A stretch of DNA of 7,208 nt. Source: Verrucomicrobiota bacterium (lineage in GTDB: Bacteria > Verrucomicrobiota > Verrucomicrobiia > Opitutales > UBA953). A program made the translations under genes and the position numbers. Of the stretch, positions 6,911 to 7,208 are shown in pieces (positions within the stretch are counted from its first letter, which is position 1; each line of letters opens with the position of its first letter). The notes beneath the pieces are model-generated. The model was not told the DNA's origin. It saw nothing but the letters and a program-made list of their open reading frames with translations, and made no database searches. The stretch is from assembly GCA_009917805.1 (NCBI GenBank), contig RGES01000067.1:1-7208 (forward strand), written 5' to 3'.

Positions 6911-7208
6911 GACCGCTAACTTGTCCGGACAGTCATACATGTGCGTTCGCGCGGAGCAATCCGTGAGGAAAGTCCGGACACCACAGGGCAGGATTCCCGC
7001 CGCAAGTCGGGGCACGTCGCAAGGCGTGACGGATAGTGCCACAGAGAAGATACCGCCTCCGCCGCAAGGTGCGAGGTAAGGGTGAAAAGGTGGGGTAAGA
7101 GCCCACCGCTCGAAGGGTAACCGACGAGGCAAGGTAAACCCAATCCGGTGCAAGACGAACAGGGACCGTCCGAGGTCGCCCACCAAGGTCCCGGGTTGTC
7201 GCACCGCC
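6911..7208 (+). ncRNA. rnpB: RNase P RNA (bacterial type A), 3' end outside the window
   Basis: This is the catalytic RNA of RNase P, which removes 5' leaders from pre-tRNAs. Universal blocks are present in order: GAGGAAAGTCCGGAC (6965-6979, P4 region), ACAGGGCAGG (from 6983), ACAGAGAAGATACCGCC (7041-7057), GGTAAGGGTGAAAAGG (7075-7090) and GGCAAGGTAAACCC (7128-7141). Visible helices include P3 with a TTCG loop (6943-6952), two hairpins with GCAA loops (6996-7011 and 7013-7028), a short P12 with a GCAA loop (7056-7076), P13 (GGTGGG/CCCACC, 7089-7107), P14 with a GTAA loop (7109-7128) and P15 (GGGACC 7162-7167 with GGTCCC 7187-7192). The P15 loop carries the GGT (7174-7176) that binds the tRNA CCA end, as in type A RNAs. 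The 5' end is estimated to within about 10 bases from its distance to P2/P4. Roughly 80-100 nt of the 3' part, including the partners of P1, P2 and P4, lie beyond the window. Confidence 0.97.

Noticed and set aside
6268..6966. A 232-codon plus-strand frame running from the SGNH gene into rnpB
   Set aside because: It is the in-register antisense shadow of the SGNH hydrolase that happens to read through the intergenic gap into the RNase P RNA. The SGNH motifs decide the coding strand.
6845..7204. Open frames on both strands across the RNase P RNA region
   Set aside because: The universal RNase P RNA blocks and compensating helices explain this stretch; the frames show no protein family features.
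4096..7208. The idea that the helicase marks a defence island or an RNA-processing operon with rnpB
   Set aside because: The neighbours are housekeeping or secreted metabolic genes on alternating strands, with no nuclease, toxin, reverse transcriptase or mobile-element gene. Helicase and rnpB are separated by a gene on the opposite strand.

Overview
The window is GC-rich and densely packed. It holds four complete protein genes, the 3' tail of a fifth, and the 5' three-quarters or so of the RNase P RNA gene. It reads as a piece of bacterial chromosome rather than a mobile element: two landmarks (phosphoenolpyruvate carboxylase and RNase P RNA) are housekeeping genes, and no transposase, integrase, phage gene, tRNA or CRISPR array is visible. 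The lineage is inferred only. A type A RNase P RNA, high GC, a secreted GH71/GH99-like glycosidase, a secreted SGNH hydrolase and weak or absent Shine-Dalgarno sequences together suggest a Verrucomicrobiota/Opitutae-like bacterium, with low to moderate confidence.

Layout from left to right. Positions 1-99 (+) are the hydrophobic C-terminus of an unidentified membrane protein. It is followed 7 bp later by a secreted GH71/GH99-like glycosidase (107-1246, +), probably in the same transcript. This gene converges on ppc (1253-4000, -) with only 6 bp between the stop codons. Across a 95-bp divergent intergenic region lies an SF2 Ski2/SUV3-like DExH helicase (4096-6201, +). The helicase converges with a 3-bp gap on a secreted SGNH/GDSL hydrolase (6205-6831, -). 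A second divergent intergenic region of about 80 bp separates that gene from rnpB (about 6911 to beyond 7208, +).

How the parts relate. The genes do not form one obvious pathway. The glycosidase and SGNH hydrolase both carry export signals and could work on extracellular or periplasmic polysaccharides and their acyl decorations. PEPC is anaplerotic. The helicase and RNase P RNA belong to RNA metabolism, but nothing here ties them together.

Most worth a second look: (1) the PEPC C-terminus ends ATG where E. coli PEPC ends NTG, and the position aligning with E. coli Lys773 is Ser, so two of four known aspartate-inhibitor contacts appear lost; (2) the helicase has an unusual DEYQ motif II in a SUV3-like context, plus a roughly 340-residue C-terminal part of unknown role; (3) the two divergent intergenic regions share a two-block element in the same orientation; (4) the ppc/glycosidase stop codons sit inside a perfect small inverted repeat. 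I found no convincing evidence of an entirely new multi-gene system.
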